Assembly (NCBI RefSeq): GCF_022568775.1
Contig: NZ_JAKZHW010000001.1
Span: 1,302,001 to 1,366,000, forward strand
Direction of reading: 5' to 3'
Source: Sphingomonas telluris
Lineage (GTDB): Bacteria; Pseudomonadota; Alphaproteobacteria; Sphingomonadales; Sphingomonadaceae
Length of the DNA: 64,000 nucleotides
The translations under genes were made by a program, and so were the position numbers. Positions 16,430 to 26,722 of this stretch are shown piece after piece (position 1 is the first letter of the stretch; the number at the start of each line of letters is the position of its first letter). The notes under the pieces were generated by a model. It had not been told where the DNA came from. It did no database searches and saw only the letters and a program-made list of their open reading frames with translations.

Positions 16430-16814
16430 CAGTCCGGTCTTCGCCAGCCCGCTTCGACGCCTCGCGGATTTCGTCGAACTCGGTGGCGATGCGGCGACCC
16501 ACGGCCGCGGCAGCGGCCTTGCCCGCAGCCTTCAGCGTCTTCTTGTTGTTCCCGCCTGCGCCCTCAATGCGGCTCGACCGGCTCTCGGTGATCGCGGCCA
16601 GCGCGGCGGTAGCTCCGACGGCGAGAAGATCGATGACCAGCGGGCTTTGGAGCAGCTTGATCAAGGCATCCACCATGTCGGACTGAACGCCGTCCGAGCG
16701 GGATTTCTGCCGCGAGCTGGTCGTCATCACCCTGCTAGCCGAACCGGAAGAACTGCTCCGCTTCGTGCTCTTCCTGCCGCTGCTGTCACTCTTCGCGCTT
16801 GCCTTCTTCGCCAT
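16407..16814 (-). CDS. Hypothetical Ser/Lys-rich protein with a hydrophobic centre
   Basis: A 135-residue protein. The N-terminal 45 residues are Lys/Ser-rich and low in complexity (MAKKASAKSDSSGRKSTKR...), the middle (residues 45-75) is hydrophobic around LVIDLLAVGATAALAAI, and the C-terminus is basic and helical with GRRIATEFDEI. The frame is open to 16886, but AAAGGAGA lies eight bases before the ATG at 16814, deciding the start. No function is known; the histone-tail-like beginning suggests nucleic-acid or envelope association, but this is a guess. Confidence 0.55.
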   Translation of the reverse strand: MAKKASAKSDSSGRKSTKRSSSSGSASRVMTTSSRQKSRSDGVQSDMVDALIKLLQSPLVIDLLAVGATAALAAITESRSSRIEGAGGNNKKTLKAAGKAAAAAVGRRIATEFDEIREASKRAGEDRTAKADAAA

Positions 16815-16938
16815 CGAGTCAATCTCCTTTGCGCGCTCAACCCCTGTGACGCGCCAATGTATCCCCGATGGAGTGCAAGTCTCCACCCGGCCGCAGACCG
16901 GTCCAGCCTATTCTTGGATTATTGGCAGCGTTGGGCGC

Positions 16939-17334
16939 TCAGCCGCGCTCGCCGGCGCTCTGCTGTTGCGGCTGATTGGTGCCAAGCGCAGTCCATCGCG
17001 ACGCCGCGTTGCAGCTGCTGGTCAGGCTTACCTGCTGGCCGGCCTGAAACGGCTGGGAATAAGGCCAGCATTCGCGCGCCGATCCCGTGGACAGGCAAAG
17101 CTGGCCGCCCGCCGCCGTCCAGGTCCCCGGGACCATGTTGCCGCCCGGCGTCTGGATGCGGGCTACCCCGCCCGGATCGAAGAAGACCGTGTTGGTCACG
17201 CCGTTGGTTTCGACCTGTACCGATTGGCCCATGATCTCGGACCCCGGCGCCCACCCCGTCTGGGTCAGGCCAACCGCGGATGCGCCAAGGAGCATCGCTC
17301 CAACAAAAGCTTTGGTGATCAAACGCCCGACCAT
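16939..17334 (-). CDS. Secreted hypothetical protein
   Basis: A 131-residue protein with a signal peptide (residues 1-24, hydrophobic AFVGAMLLGASAVGL). The mature part has four cysteines in its second half and strands such as GGQLCLSTGSARECWPY, suggesting a small disulfide-bonded beta protein in the periplasm or outside the cell. GAGGAG lies six bases before the ATG. I recognise no named family. It is followed on the same strand by about 120 bases with no feature seen before 16814. Confidence 0.6.
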   Translation of the reverse strand: MVGRLITKAFVGAMLLGASAVGLTQTGWAPGSEIMGQSVQVETNGVTNTVFFDPGGVARIQTPGGNMVPGTWTAAGGQLCLSTGSARECWPYSQPFQAGQQVSLTSSCNAASRWTALGTNQPQQQSAGERG

Positions 17335-17430
17335 GGCAGTCTCCTCAACCGATGAGGCGCACGGATGCCCAGCCGGGGCATCTTAGCAGACAACTTTCCG
17401 AAACGGGTATTGTTTCAACCCGTAAGGGCT

Positions 17431-17841
17431 TCAGCTGGTCGGCGCAATCAGGGAGAACTCGGGGATCTCCACGTCGAAGGATTCTCCCTCCTCGTCGACC
17501 ATCCGATAGCTTCCCTTCATCGAGCCTGTCGGCGTGTCGAGCGGGCAGCCGGAAACGTAGTCGAAGCTGCTGTCGGGCGCGATCAGCGGCATTTCGCCGA
17601 CGACGCCCTCGCCATGAACCTCGTGAACGACCCCGCGCCCGTCGGTGATCTGCCAGCTTCGCGACAGCAGCTGGACCGAGAGGTCGCCGCCGTTCTCGAT
17701 GCGGATGTGATAGGACCAGAACCACCGGCTGATGGACGGGTCGGACTGCTCGGCGAGATAGCTCACCGCCACGCGGACGGTAATTCCGCGCGTCGTCGCC
17801 CCATTGGGGAAGAGCATTGCGAGCGTGTCGATCGCAGTCAC
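17431..17841 (-). CDS. apaG: ApaG domain protein
   Basis: A 136-residue protein with a fibronectin-III-like ApaG fold. The segments WFWSYHIRIENGG, LLSRSWQITDG and the GEGVVGEMPLIAPDSSFDYVSG region are the most conserved ApaG stretches. ApaG was linked by mutant phenotype to Co/Mg resistance in Salmonella, but its biochemical role is still unclear. It is a stand-alone protein here, on the same strand as recO and downstream of it with 39 bases between them. Confidence 0.93.
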   Translation of the reverse strand: MTAIDTLAMLFPNGATTRGITVRVAVSYLAEQSDPSISRWFWSYHIRIENGGDLSVQLLSRSWQITDGRGVVHEVHGEGVVGEMPLIAPDSSFDYVSGCPLDTPTGSMKGSYRMVDEEGESFDVEIPEFSLIAPTS

Positions 17842-17880
17842 CGCAATGGGCTAGAATAGCTTTTGCGCGCAAACAACCGG

Positions 17881-18618
17881 CTAGATCAGTCCGCCCGCGC
17901 GAAGAATTCGCTCAACGAGCCGGCTTCGTGCGTCCCCGAGAGCCTGCGAACGGCCGGTCAGCACGTCCCGTTGCAGGAAGTGACCGGTGAGATCGAGCCC
18001 TTGCGCAATTTCGTCCCAGGTCGCGGCCCCGCCCGCGCGGACGAAGGGAGGAAGCGGGAGCAACTTGCCGGAATAGGGTTCGGCCTCAGCTGCGCTAACC
18101 GCAAGGCCCGACCGCGGACTGACGGCGACGAGGTCGTCATTTGAACCCGTCACGGCGCAGCGCTCGAGGTCAAGCCCGAAGCCGAGCTCGGCCAGCAGCA
18201 GCATTTCGTAGCGTACCAACGAGCTCGCCCAGCCCAGCGCCGATGGCGCCGCTTCGATCAACGCCAAAAAAGCATCCAGCCCCGCATAGAGACGCGGATA
18301 GGGCTGCGCCTCCGGCAGCACGGCGGCGGTGAGAGCCGTCACCCATTCGATTGCCGCCGCCGGCAAAGGCTCCGTCAGAAGCGGCCCGCGGCTGTGGGTG
18401 AGCTCGACCTCCGCATGGGCAAGCTGTTCCTCGGTCCGGGCACGCAGCCGCGCTTCGACCTGATTCCCCGGAACCAGCACCGGCCGCATTCGCCGACCGC
18501 GAGCACCGCGCACATAGGCGGCTTGCAGGCCATCGTCCGGAGTCATCAGGCGCACGACCGCGCCATGTTCGCCGTGATTTCTCAAAGCGCAGACGATGGC
18601 AGGTGTCTCGATCTGCAC
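17881..18618 (-). CDS. recO: DNA repair protein RecO
   Basis: A 245-residue protein with an N-terminal OB-fold ([23 protein letters not shown]...) followed by an alpha-helical domain, the RecO layout. RecO helps RecR load RecA onto SSB-coated single-stranded DNA in gap repair. The zinc-finger cysteines of some RecO proteins are not present. It starts with GTG at 18618, four bases after the uvrC stop, so the two DNA-repair genes are almost certainly co-transcribed. Confidence 0.9.
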   Translation of the reverse strand: MQIETPAIVCALRNHGEHGAVVRLMTPDDGLQAAYVRGARGRRMRPVLVPGNQVEARLRARTEEQLAHAEVELTHSRGPLLTEPLPAAAIEWVTALTAAVLPEAQPYPRLYAGLDAFLALIEAAPSALGWASSLVRYEMLLLAELGFGLDLERCAVTGSNDDLVAVSPRSGLAVSAAEAEPYSGKLLPLPPFVRAGGAATWDEIAQGLDLTGHFLQRDVLTGRSQALGDARSRLVERILRAGGLI

Positions 18619-18622
18619 CCGG

Positions 18623-20566
18623 TCAACCCGCGGGATGGAAATAGTCGTAAAGCTGGCGGGCCATCGTCCTGCTGATGCCCGGCGCGCGTTCGAGGTCTTC
18701 CAGCGCCGCGCCTTTCACCGCCCTCGCCGTTCCGAAGTGCATTAGCAACGCGCGCTTGCGGCTGGGGCCGATGCCCGGGACATCGTCCAGCGTCGACGTG
18801 GTCAGACTCTTCGCCCGCTTCGCCCGATGCGTGCCGATGGCGAAGCGGTGCGCCTCGTCGCGCAGACGCTGCAGATAGAAGAGCAGCGCCGAGTTCGGCG
18901 GAAGCGTGATCTCGCGACCGCCGGGGAAGTGGAAGACCTCCCGGCCTTCGCGGCCATGATGCGGTCCCTTCGCGACGCCCACGACCGGCACGTCGTGGAC
19001 CCCGGCGTCTTCCATCACTTCGCAGACCGCCGAGAGTTGCCCCTTGCCGCCGTCGATCAGGATCAGGTCGGGCCACTCGCCGCTCTGGCGGTCGGGATCG
19101 TCCTTCTCCAACCGTGCAAACCGGCGTTCGAGCACCTCCCGCATCATGGCGAAGTCGTCGCCCGGATTGGTCTCCGGGCGCTTGATGTTGAACTTGCGAT
19201 AGCTGTTCTTGCGGAAGCCCTCGGGCCCGGCGACAATCATCGCACCGGTCGCGTTCGTCCCCATGATGTGACTGTTGTCGTAGACCTCGATGCGCTTGGG
19301 CACGTCGGGCAGCTCGAACGTGTCGGCAAGCTCCCGCAGGATCTTGCCCTGCGTCGTCGTCTCGGCGAGGCGGCGATCGAGCGCCTCCTCCGCATTGCGC
19401 TGCGCCTGCTCGAGCAGCTTCTTGCGGTCCCCGCGCTTCGGGACCTCGATTGCGACCCGGCGCCCGGCCCGTTCGCTGAGCGCTTCCTCCAGCACTTCCT
19501 TGTCCACCACTTCGCGGTCGACCAGAATGCGCTTGGGCGGCGGCATGTCCTCGTAGAACTGCACCAGGAAGCTGGAGAGAACTTCGGCCTCAGGCACGTC
19601 GTTGGTGTGCGCGGGAAAGAAGGCGCGGTGGCCCCAGTTCTGGCCGCCGCGAATGAAGAAGCCCTGGATCGACATCGTCCCGGCCTTGCAGGCGAGCGCA
19701 AACACGTCGGCATCGCCGAGACCTTCCGCATGCACCGTCTGGGAACCCTGGATATAGGTCAACGCACGAAGGCGGTCGCGATAAACGGCGGCGAGCTCAT
19801 AATCCTGCCGCTCCGCGGCCTCGGCCATCTGCTTTGAGAGGCGAGCCTGCACGCCGGTCGACTTTCCCGACAGGAAGTTTTTCGCGTCGTCGACCAGCTC
19901 GTCATAGTCATGCTCGCTGATCCGGCCGACGCACGGGGCCGAGCAGCGCTTGATTTGATAAAGCAGGCAGGGCCGCGAGCGGTTCTCGAAATAGCTGTCC
20001 GAACAGCTCCGCAGCAGGAAAAGCTTCTGCAGCGCGTTGAGCGTGCGCGTCACGGATCCAGCGCTCGCGAATGGCCCGAAATATTGGCCCTTCAGACGGC
20101 GGGCCCCGCGATGCTTCTGCACCCGCGGGAAGGCGTGGTCCTCTCGAAGCAGGATGAAGGGAAAGCTTTTGTCGTCGCGGAGGAGGACGTTGTACGCGGG
20201 CCGGAAGCGCTTGATCAGCTGCGCTTCCAGCAGCAGCGCCTCCGCCTCCGTGCGCGTCGTGACGATCGTCATCGAGCGCGTCTGCGCGACCATCCGCTGC
20301 AACCGCTTCGGAAGCCGCGCAACCTGCGTGTAGTTGGTGACGCGGTTCCTGAGCGCCCGCGCCTTGCCGACGTAAAGCACGTCGCCGCGGACATCCTGCA
20401 TCCGATAGACGCCCGGCCGTACCGGCAGCGTCTTCAGGACCTCGCGTATTGCGGCGACGCCCTTCTCCAGGTCCGGCTGGTCCGCCCCGCGCACGGCATA
20501 GGTCGCCTGCTCTTCGTTGAAGCGCTCGGACGATCGCGGATGTTCGGGACGGTCTGCCTTACTCAC
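18623..20566 (-). CDS. uvrC: Excinuclease ABC subunit C
   Basis: A 647-residue nucleotide-excision-repair endonuclease. It has an N-terminal GIY-YIG nuclease ([19 protein letters not shown], residues 51-69), a UVR motif in the middle ([21 protein letters not shown]), an RNase H-like C-terminal nuclease around [10 protein letters not shown] and [11 protein letters not shown], and two terminal helix-hairpin-helix motifs ([15 protein letters not shown] and further on). It makes both incisions at UvrAB-marked lesions. GTG start at 20566. recO follows immediately. Confidence 0.97.
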   Translation of the reverse strand: MSKADRPEHPRSSERFNEEQATYAVRGADQPDLEKGVAAIREVLKTLPVRPGVYRMQDVRGDVLYVGKARALRNRVTNYTQVARLPKRLQRMVAQTRSMTIVTTRTEAEALLLEAQLIKRFRPAYNVLLRDDKSFPFILLREDHAFPRVQKHRGARRLKGQYFGPFASAGSVTRTLNALQKLFLLRSCSDSYFENRSRPCLLYQIKRCSAPCVGRISEHDYDELVDDAKNFLSGKSTGVQARLSKQMAEAAERQDYELAAVYRDRLRALTYIQGSQTVHAEGLGDADVFALACKAGTMSIQGFFIRGGQNWGHRAFFPAHTNDVPEAEVLSSFLVQFYEDMPPPKRILVDREVVDKEVLEEALSERAGRRVAIEVPKRGDRKKLLEQAQRNAEEALDRRLAETTTQGKILRELADTFELPDVPKRIEVYDNSHIMGTNATGAMIVAGPEGFRKNSYRKFNIKRPETNPGDDFAMMREVLERRFARLEKDDPDRQSGEWPDLILIDGGKGQLSAVCEVMEDAGVHDVPVVGVAKGPHHGREGREVFHFPGGREITLPPNSALLFYLQRLRDEAHRFAIGTHRAKRAKSLTTSTLDDVPGIGPSRKRALLMHFGTARAVKGAALEDLERAPGISRTMARQLYDYFHPAG

Positions 20567-20605
20567 CGTGACGAGATAGGCGCTAGGCGCGGACTGCGCG
20601 AGGGG

Positions 20606-21322
20606 TCAGGCGGCGGCCCTAGCCTGCTCCTGTTCCGCCAGCATCCAGTCAACGCAGGCGCGGGCGTGGATGCTCGTCGTGTCATAGACGGGCAGGATAT
20701 TGGCGCGGACGTCGACGGCGAGCACCAGCTCCGTGCAGCCGAGGACAATGGCCTGCACCTTCTGCTTGGCAAGCTCGGTGATCAGCGTCTTCAGCTTGCG
20801 CTGGCTGTCGCGGACGACCCGGCCGGCGGCAAGCTCCTCATAGATGATGCGGTCGACTTCGGTGCGCCATTCCGGCGTCAATTCGTGAACGACGATCCCG
20901 CGCTCTTCATAGGGCTCGCGAGCGAAGGGTTCTGTCATCGTGAAGCGGGTGCCGAGCAGCGCGATCCGCGTACGGCGATCGGCCGTCAGCTGCTCCGCGG
21001 TCACCTGCCGGATGTCGATCAGCGGGAGGGCGGTCGCCATCGTGACCTCGGCGTGAGCGCGATGCATGGTGTTCGACGCGAGCACCAACCCTTCCGCACC
21101 CGCCGCCTTCAGCCGCTTCGCTGCTTCCACGATCAGGGCGTTGCCGCCCGAAAGGTCGTTCGCCCGATGGAAGGCGGCATATTCCTCGAAGTCGAGGCTC
21201 TCGATGATCAGCCGCGCGCTGTGCAGCCCTCCGAGCCGCTGCGCGACGCCGCGATTGATCTGCTCGTAGTAGAGCGCGGTCGACGACCAGGTGGCACCGC
21301 CAATGATTCCAAGCTTGCGCAA
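20606..21322 (-). CDS. Aspartate/glutamate racemase family protein (YgeA-like)
   Basis: A 238-residue cofactor-independent racemase-fold protein. The N-terminal MRKLGIIGGATWSST and the second-half VLGCTEL (Cys196) are the family signatures. The first catalytic position, normally Cys in a CNT motif, is Ser here (ASNTMH, S83). E. coli YgeA relatives with Thr at this position are reported to act with one-sided specificity, so this enzyme may racemise L to D asymmetrically or not at all. No cell-wall ligase gene is adjacent. About 157 bases upstream contain no recognisable gene. Confidence 0.85.
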   Translation of the reverse strand: MRKLGIIGGATWSSTALYYEQINRGVAQRLGGLHSARLIIESLDFEEYAAFHRANDLSGGNALIVEAAKRLKAAGAEGLVLASNTMHRAHAEVTMATALPLIDIRQVTAEQLTADRRTRIALLGTRFTMTEPFAREPYEERGIVVHELTPEWRTEVDRIIYEELAAGRVVRDSQRKLKTLITELAKQKVQAIVLGCTELVLAVDVRANILPVYDTTSIHARACVDWMLAEQEQARAAA

Positions 21323-21479
21323 CGCCGCTGCCCCTTCCCCATTACCCCGAACGCTGGAACGAGGGGCTGACTCGCCCCGCTCAGGCCTTGTCTCGCAAGG
21401 TTGACGCTGCTGGCAAGCGGTAAACGCCTGATTTTACGCGAAATGAATCGCGATGCGCCGAGCCGTTGAAGCGGCAGAC

Positions 21480-22968
<1,489 letters not shown>

Positions 22969-22976
<8 letters not shown>

Positions 22977-23274
22977 CCTTGCGCTCCTTCTTCTTGTACA
23001 TTGCAAGCATTCGCGCGGTGACGGCGAAACCCCCGAAGATGTTGACGCTCGCTAATGCGACGGCCAGCAGGCCCAGCCACTGCGACCATCCCTGGCCGAA
23101 CTCTTCCGCTGCGATCGAACCGGCGGCGATCAGTGCACCCACAACTATGACCGAGGAGATGGCGTTCGTGACGCTCATCAGCGGCGTATGGAGCGCCGGG
23201 GTCACCGACCAGACGACAAAATAGCCGACGAAGCAGGCCAGCACGAAAATCGACAGGATCGAAATGAAGTCCAT
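22969..23274 (-). CDS. pntAB: NAD(P) transhydrogenase subunit alpha part 2 (membrane part)
   Basis: A 101-residue protein with three hydrophobic segments, corresponding to the C-terminal membrane part of enteric PntA ([17 protein letters not shown] is the conserved signature). Alphaproteobacteria commonly encode it separately from the NAD-binding part. The basic C-terminus ([10 protein letters not shown]) overlaps the start of pntB, so the two are translationally coupled. In most relatives pntAA lies directly upstream; here a divergent gene occupies that place. Confidence 0.93.
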
Positions 23275-23535
23275 CAGCCCCTCTTCAAGATCGGAAGTTC
23301 GCTAAGTTCACCCCTCAACGCGCGAGGACGCGTGAGCTCGTCAGGCATCGGAGCGGAGATATTGGGATCGGGTGCGCTGTGGTCGCGGGTCATCCGGCGC
23401 GAACATGCACAATTCGGAAGCCGTAGGACAGAGGCAAAGAATGACTCCGAGCTCGCCTGTTAACCGCGTCACGGTTTCCGTTTTGATAACCTTTCTGCGG
23501 CACAGCAGGTCTTGGGAAGGAAAAGGAAACGCTCG

Positions 23536-25824
23536 GTGCCATTGCGGAAGTCTCAGTCTGCTGAGTCCTCAGCGTGGAAGCTGATTGCCTGGACGGCCTT
23601 CGTCGGCCTGCTTTTCGGGCTGCTTCAACTCGGCGAAATCGCCGAGGACTTCCTGCGCACCGCGCGCAATAACCTTCACACTCATTCCGCCAGCGGGGAC
23701 ATCGTTGTCGTCGGCATCGACGAGGACTCGCTTCGCCAGGTCGGCCGTTGGCCCTGGCCCCGGCGGCAACACGGGCAGCTCATCGACAAGATCAGCGCCG
23801 GCGGTGCCAAGGAAATCTATCTGGACATCCAGGTCGATACTCGCGGCGATCCCGCGGACGATGCCGCCTTCGCGGCTGCGCTGCGTCGCTCGGGCAAGGT
23901 CACCGTGCCGGTGTTTTCGCGGTCGGGACCCGGGACGGAGCAAAAGGTAGGTTCGCTTCGCACCAATCCGTTCCTCAAGGATGCCCGGCTGGGCAGCGTC
24001 AGCCTCTTCTACAATTATCAGAACGCGGCGTGGCACCTGCCCTTTGCGACCCGATGGGACGGACAGGACGTCCCCACTTTCTCGGCTTTGATGGGCGGCA
24101 AGGCTTCGCCGTCCGGTGAAGCGTACATGCTCGATTATTCGATCGACCCGAAGAGCGTCCCGTTCGTTTCGGCGGGTGACCTGCTCACGGGCAAAATCGG
24201 GCTCGGCCAGTTTGCGGGCAAGAAGGTCATTATCGGCGCCGCAGCGGAAATCCTGGGCGATCAATATTTCATCCCAGGTACCGGCAAGATGCCGGGCGCC
24301 TATGTGCACACGATCGGCGCCGAAACCCTGAAAAGAGGCACGCCGGTCGAGCTGGGCTGGATCCTGCCGTATCTCGCCGCTGTCGCTATCGCCGCGTTTG
24401 TCGCGCTGAGGCGCATAGAGCGTCCGCGCAGTGTAATCTTCGGCGCGGCGACGGCGCTCTTTCTGCTCGCCCCCGCGCTGCTCGAGATGAACCTGATCTT
24501 CGTGGAGGTCGTGCCCGCCCTCGCCGTGACCTGGATCGTGTGGGGCATCCTTGCACGCCGCAGCTTCCGCACCGGCGGCCTGACCAACGCGGTTTCGGGA
24601 CTTCCGAACCTGAACGCGCTGCGCAACAACCGCGCCGGTCGCACGCAGGCGCTCATCGCGGCACGCGTGCTCAACTACGACGAAATCGCCGCGGCTCTTC
24701 CCGCGGGCCAAGAGCGACAGCTGATCGAGCAGATCGTTTCTCGCCTCCGCGTCGGCTCGCCGGAACGCGTGCTCTATCAGGGCGACGGCGGCATCTTCGC
24801 CTGGTTCGAGGATTCGGAGCAGCCGGTCAGCAACCACGTCGAGGCGCTGCACGTGCTGTTTCGCAATCCTGCCCGCGTCGACGGCCTGCCGATCGATCTG
24901 TCGGTCAGCTTCGGCGTCGAGCTCGGCAGCAGCCGCACGCTTTCCAACCGTCTTGCCAGCGCGCTCGTCGCCGCCGACGAAGCGGCACACGACGGCCTCA
25001 AGTGGAAATACCACGACCCCGAGACGCTTGAGGATGCGTCGTGGAAGCTGTCCATGCTCAGCCAGCTCGACGATGCCGTCGACAAGGGCGAGGTGTGGGT
25101 CGCTTATCAGCCCAAGCTCGACCTCCAGACCCGTCGGATCGTCGGTGCCGAGGCGCTCGCGCGCTGGACGCACCCGGAGAAGGGCCCCATCGCGGCATCC
25201 GAGTTCATTGCCGCGGCCGAGCAGCATGACCGCATCGGCAAGCTGACCGACTTCGTTCTGGAAAGCGCGATCAAGTCCGCCGCCGCGCTCAACCGCAAGG
25301 ACCCCGGCTTCGGAATGGCCGTGAACCTGTCCGCGCGGCTGCTCGGAGACAAAGGTTTCGTGCTTCGCCTTCGCGCAATGCTTGCGCGGCACGGGCTTGC
25401 TCCGCACCTGCTGACGCTGGAATTGACCGAGACTGCCGCCCTCGCCGGCAACGGTTCGGCTTTCGACATGCTGGCGGCGCTGCGTGAGCTCGGCGTCACC
25501 ATCGCCATCGACGACTACGGCACGGGGCTTTCCACGCTCGATTATCTGAAGAAGATCCCGGCAAGCGAGATCAAGATAGACCAGAGCTTCGTGAAGGGCA
25601 TGCTCGACAACCGCAGCGACCTGGTGATGGTCCAGTCGACGATCGCCCTCGCCCACTCGCTGGAACGCAAGGTCGTGGCCGAGGGCGTCGAGGACCAGAC
25701 CGTTCTGGACGCACTCGTCGACATGAAGTGCGACGTAGCCCAAGGCTATGTCATCGGCCGCCCGATGAGCCTGGAAAGCCTCACCAAGCGACTTGCCGGA
25801 TCGCGCCGCTCAAGCGTCGCCTGA
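23536..25824 (+). CDS. CHASE2 - degenerate GGDEF - EAL membrane protein (predicted c-di-GMP phosphodiesterase)
   Basis: A 762-residue protein: one membrane helix near the N-terminus (LIAWTAFVGLLFGLL), a periplasmic CHASE2 sensor (about residues 40-265, with VVVGIDEDSLRQVGRWPWPR), a cluster of membrane helices (about 280-345), a degenerate diguanylate cyclase-like region in which GGDEF reads as GDGGIF, and an EAL domain with AEALARW, NLSARLL, DDYGTGLSTLDYLKK and KIDQSFVKGM. The EAL catalytic residues look intact, so it should hydrolyse c-di-GMP in response to an extracytoplasmic signal. A TTG at 23512 is possible, but AAGGAA at 23523-23528 lies seven bases before the GTG at 23536. Confidence 0.9.
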   Translation: MPLRKSQSAESSAWKLIAWTAFVGLLFGLLQLGEIAEDFLRTARNNLHTHSASGDIVVVGIDEDSLRQVGRWPWPRRQHGQLIDKISAGGAKEIYLDIQVDTRGDPADDAAFAAALRRSGKVTVPVFSRSGPGTEQKVGSLRTNPFLKDARLGSVSLFYNYQNAAWHLPFATRWDGQDVPTFSALMGGKASPSGEAYMLDYSIDPKSVPFVSAGDLLTGKIGLGQFAGKKVIIGAAAEILGDQYFIPGTGKMPGAYVHTIGAETLKRGTPVELGWILPYLAAVAIAAFVALRRIERPRSVIFGAATALFLLAPALLEMNLIFVEVVPALAVTWIVWGILARRSFRTGGLTNAVSGLPNLNALRNNRAGRTQALIAARVLNYDEIAAALPAGQERQLIEQIVSRLRVGSPERVLYQGDGGIFAWFEDSEQPVSNHVEALHVLFRNPARVDGLPIDLSVSFGVELGSSRTLSNRLASALVAADEAAHDGLKWKYHDPETLEDASWKLSMLSQLDDAVDKGEVWVAYQPKLDLQTRRIVGAEALARWTHPEKGPIAASEFIAAAEQHDRIGKLTDFVLESAIKSAAALNRKDPGFGMAVNLSARLLGDKGFVLRLRAMLARHGLAPHLLTLELTETAALAGNGSAFDMLAALRELGVTIAIDDYGTGLSTLDYLKKIPASEIKIDQSFVKGMLDNRSDLVMVQSTIALAHSLERKVVAEGVEDQTVLDALVDMKCDVAQGYVIGRPMSLESLTKRLAGSRRSSVA

Positions 25825-25892
25825 CGGCTTCCTAAAAACCACCGGTTTCCCTCTCCCAGCGGAGGCAAAATACGTGTGCGCGCAGTTTATAG

Positions 25893-25908
25893 TTAATGCT
25901 TTGCTAAC
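25893..25908 (+). promoter_or_regulatory. CtrA-like box upstream of the micro-ORF
   Basis: TTAA (25893-25896), seven bases, then CTAAC (25904-25908): eight of nine positions of the CtrA consensus TTAA-N7-TTAAC. Two more TTAA half-sites follow at 25917-25920 and 25923-25926. It lies 65-80 bases before the micro-ORF start. CtrA is the cell-cycle and motility regulator of alphaproteobacteria. Binding is inferred. Confidence 0.45.
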
Positions 25909-25972
25909 CATGCCAGTTAAGGTTAATATCCCCTCAGCTGCCGAATCGCAGTTCGAAGACAGGGGATGTCGC

Positions 25973-26056
25973 ATGAAGAAGCCTGCTCAGACCAAGTGGA
26001 GCCTCTGGAACTATCTTCTTGGTTCCGGTTGGAGCAACGCCGCCACCGGTGGCTGA
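25973..26056 (+). CDS. 27-residue Trp-rich micro-ORF
   Basis: ATG at 25973 opens a 27-codon frame ending in TGA. The peptide begins MKKPAQTKWSLWNY, continues LLGSGWSN and ends in Gly-Gly: a basic start, three tryptophans and an amphipathic middle. AGGGG (25961-25965) sits seven bases before the start, a CtrA-like box lies upstream and a strong terminator begins at the stop codon, so this is a complete stand-alone transcription unit. No modification enzyme or transporter for a peptide is adjacent. It could be a membrane-active small protein, a regulator, or the coding part of a dual-function small RNA. Confidence 0.5.
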   Translation: MKKPAQTKWSLWNYLLGSGWSNAATGG

Positions 26057-26098
26057 GAAACCTGAGCCGGTGAATGCCGGCTCAATTCTCTAAGCTTT
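26055..26098 (+). terminator. Rho-independent terminator of the micro-ORF
   Basis: TGAGCCGG (26063-26070) pairs perfectly with CCGGCTCA (26077-26084) over a six-base loop, extended by GAGAA (26055-26059) with TTCTC (26086-26090), and followed by CTTTTC. It begins at the stop codon. Confidence 0.8.
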
Positions 26099-26113
26099 TC
26101 AGTTGATTGCCGG

Positions 26114-26140
26114 AGCGTCCGCCAAAAGCGGGCGCTTTCG
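26114..26140 (+). terminator. Second hairpin terminator
   Basis: AGCGTCCGC (26114-26122), loop CAAAA, GCGGGCGCT (26128-26136), then TTTC; one G-T wobble. It backs up the previous terminator. The remaining gap to 26299 holds the presumed promoter of yjbQ, including a TTAACC half-site near 26258, and nothing else that I can assign. Confidence 0.65.
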
Positions 26141-26299
26141 TGCGTCTGTGGCATGTTGGTCTCGTCGTGAGATAGCGTGCGCATCCGTGCCCGCGCGGAA
26201 GACCCGGGACGCGCCGGTCATTACGGCTGCGAATCGGGCGAATCGGCCCGGAATTTCTTAACCATTTGCGCGCTGCGAGAAGCGCTTTAGGGCGTGCGC

Positions 26300-26722
26300 A
26301 TGCTTCGCCAGTGGTCGGGATCGATTGACGTCACTGCCCCGCGCCGGGGGCTTCATGACATTACGTACGAGGTAGAACGCTGGGTCGCCGAGCGCGCCGT
26401 CCAGAGCGGCTTGCTAACGCTGTTCTGCCGGCACACGTCGGCCTCGCTGCTGATCCAGGAGAATGCCGCGCCAGCCGCTCGCCGTGATCTCGAAGCCTAT
26501 TTCGAGCGCGTGGCGCCGGAGAACCCAGTCCTCTACACGCACAACGATGAGGGCCCCGACGACATGCCCGCGCACTTGCGGTCCGCGCTGACCCAGACGC
26601 AGCTGTCCATTCCGGTCGCCGATGGCCGCATGGTCCTCGGGACCTGGCAGGGCATCTACCTGTTCGAGCATCGCCGCGAACCGTCGACGCGGCAGATCAC
26701 GCTTCACGCGGTGGGCGAATGA
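26300..26722 (+). CDS. YjbQ / UPF0047 family protein
   Basis: A 140-residue beta-rich protein. FCRHTSASLLIQENA, TYEVERWV and HNDEGPDDMPAHL, plus GTWQGIYLFEHR near the end, are the conserved YjbQ motifs; the histidines are thought to bind a metal. YjbQ has weak thiamine-phosphate synthase activity in E. coli, but the physiological role is unresolved. Two start codons are in frame (GTG 26294, ATG 26300); the ATG is chosen. The stop overlaps the start of the YbaK-type gene (ATGA). Confidence 0.9.
   Translation: MLRQWSGSIDVTAPRRGLHDITYEVERWVAERAVQSGLLTLFCRHTSASLLIQENAAPAARRDLEAYFERVAPENPVLYTHNDEGPDDMPAHLRSALTQTQLSIPVADGRMVLGTWQGIYLFEHRREPSTRQITLHAVGE

Noticed and set aside
18827..21370. Long plus-strand open frames across uvrC and the racemase gene (300-480 codons)
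   Set aside because: They are antisense to well-recognised genes, Arg/His/Gly/Leu-rich without any known motif, as expected for GC-rich third-position shadows.
23569..25743. A 724-codon minus-strand open frame opposite the CHASE2-EAL gene
   Set aside because: The plus-strand product has all family motifs; the antisense product is low-complexity and matches no family I can recognise.
25973..26056. Bacteriocin or RiPP precursor because of the Gly-Gly end
   Set aside because: No modification enzyme, protease or ABC transporter is adjacent and there is nothing after the Gly-Gly to be released as a core peptide.
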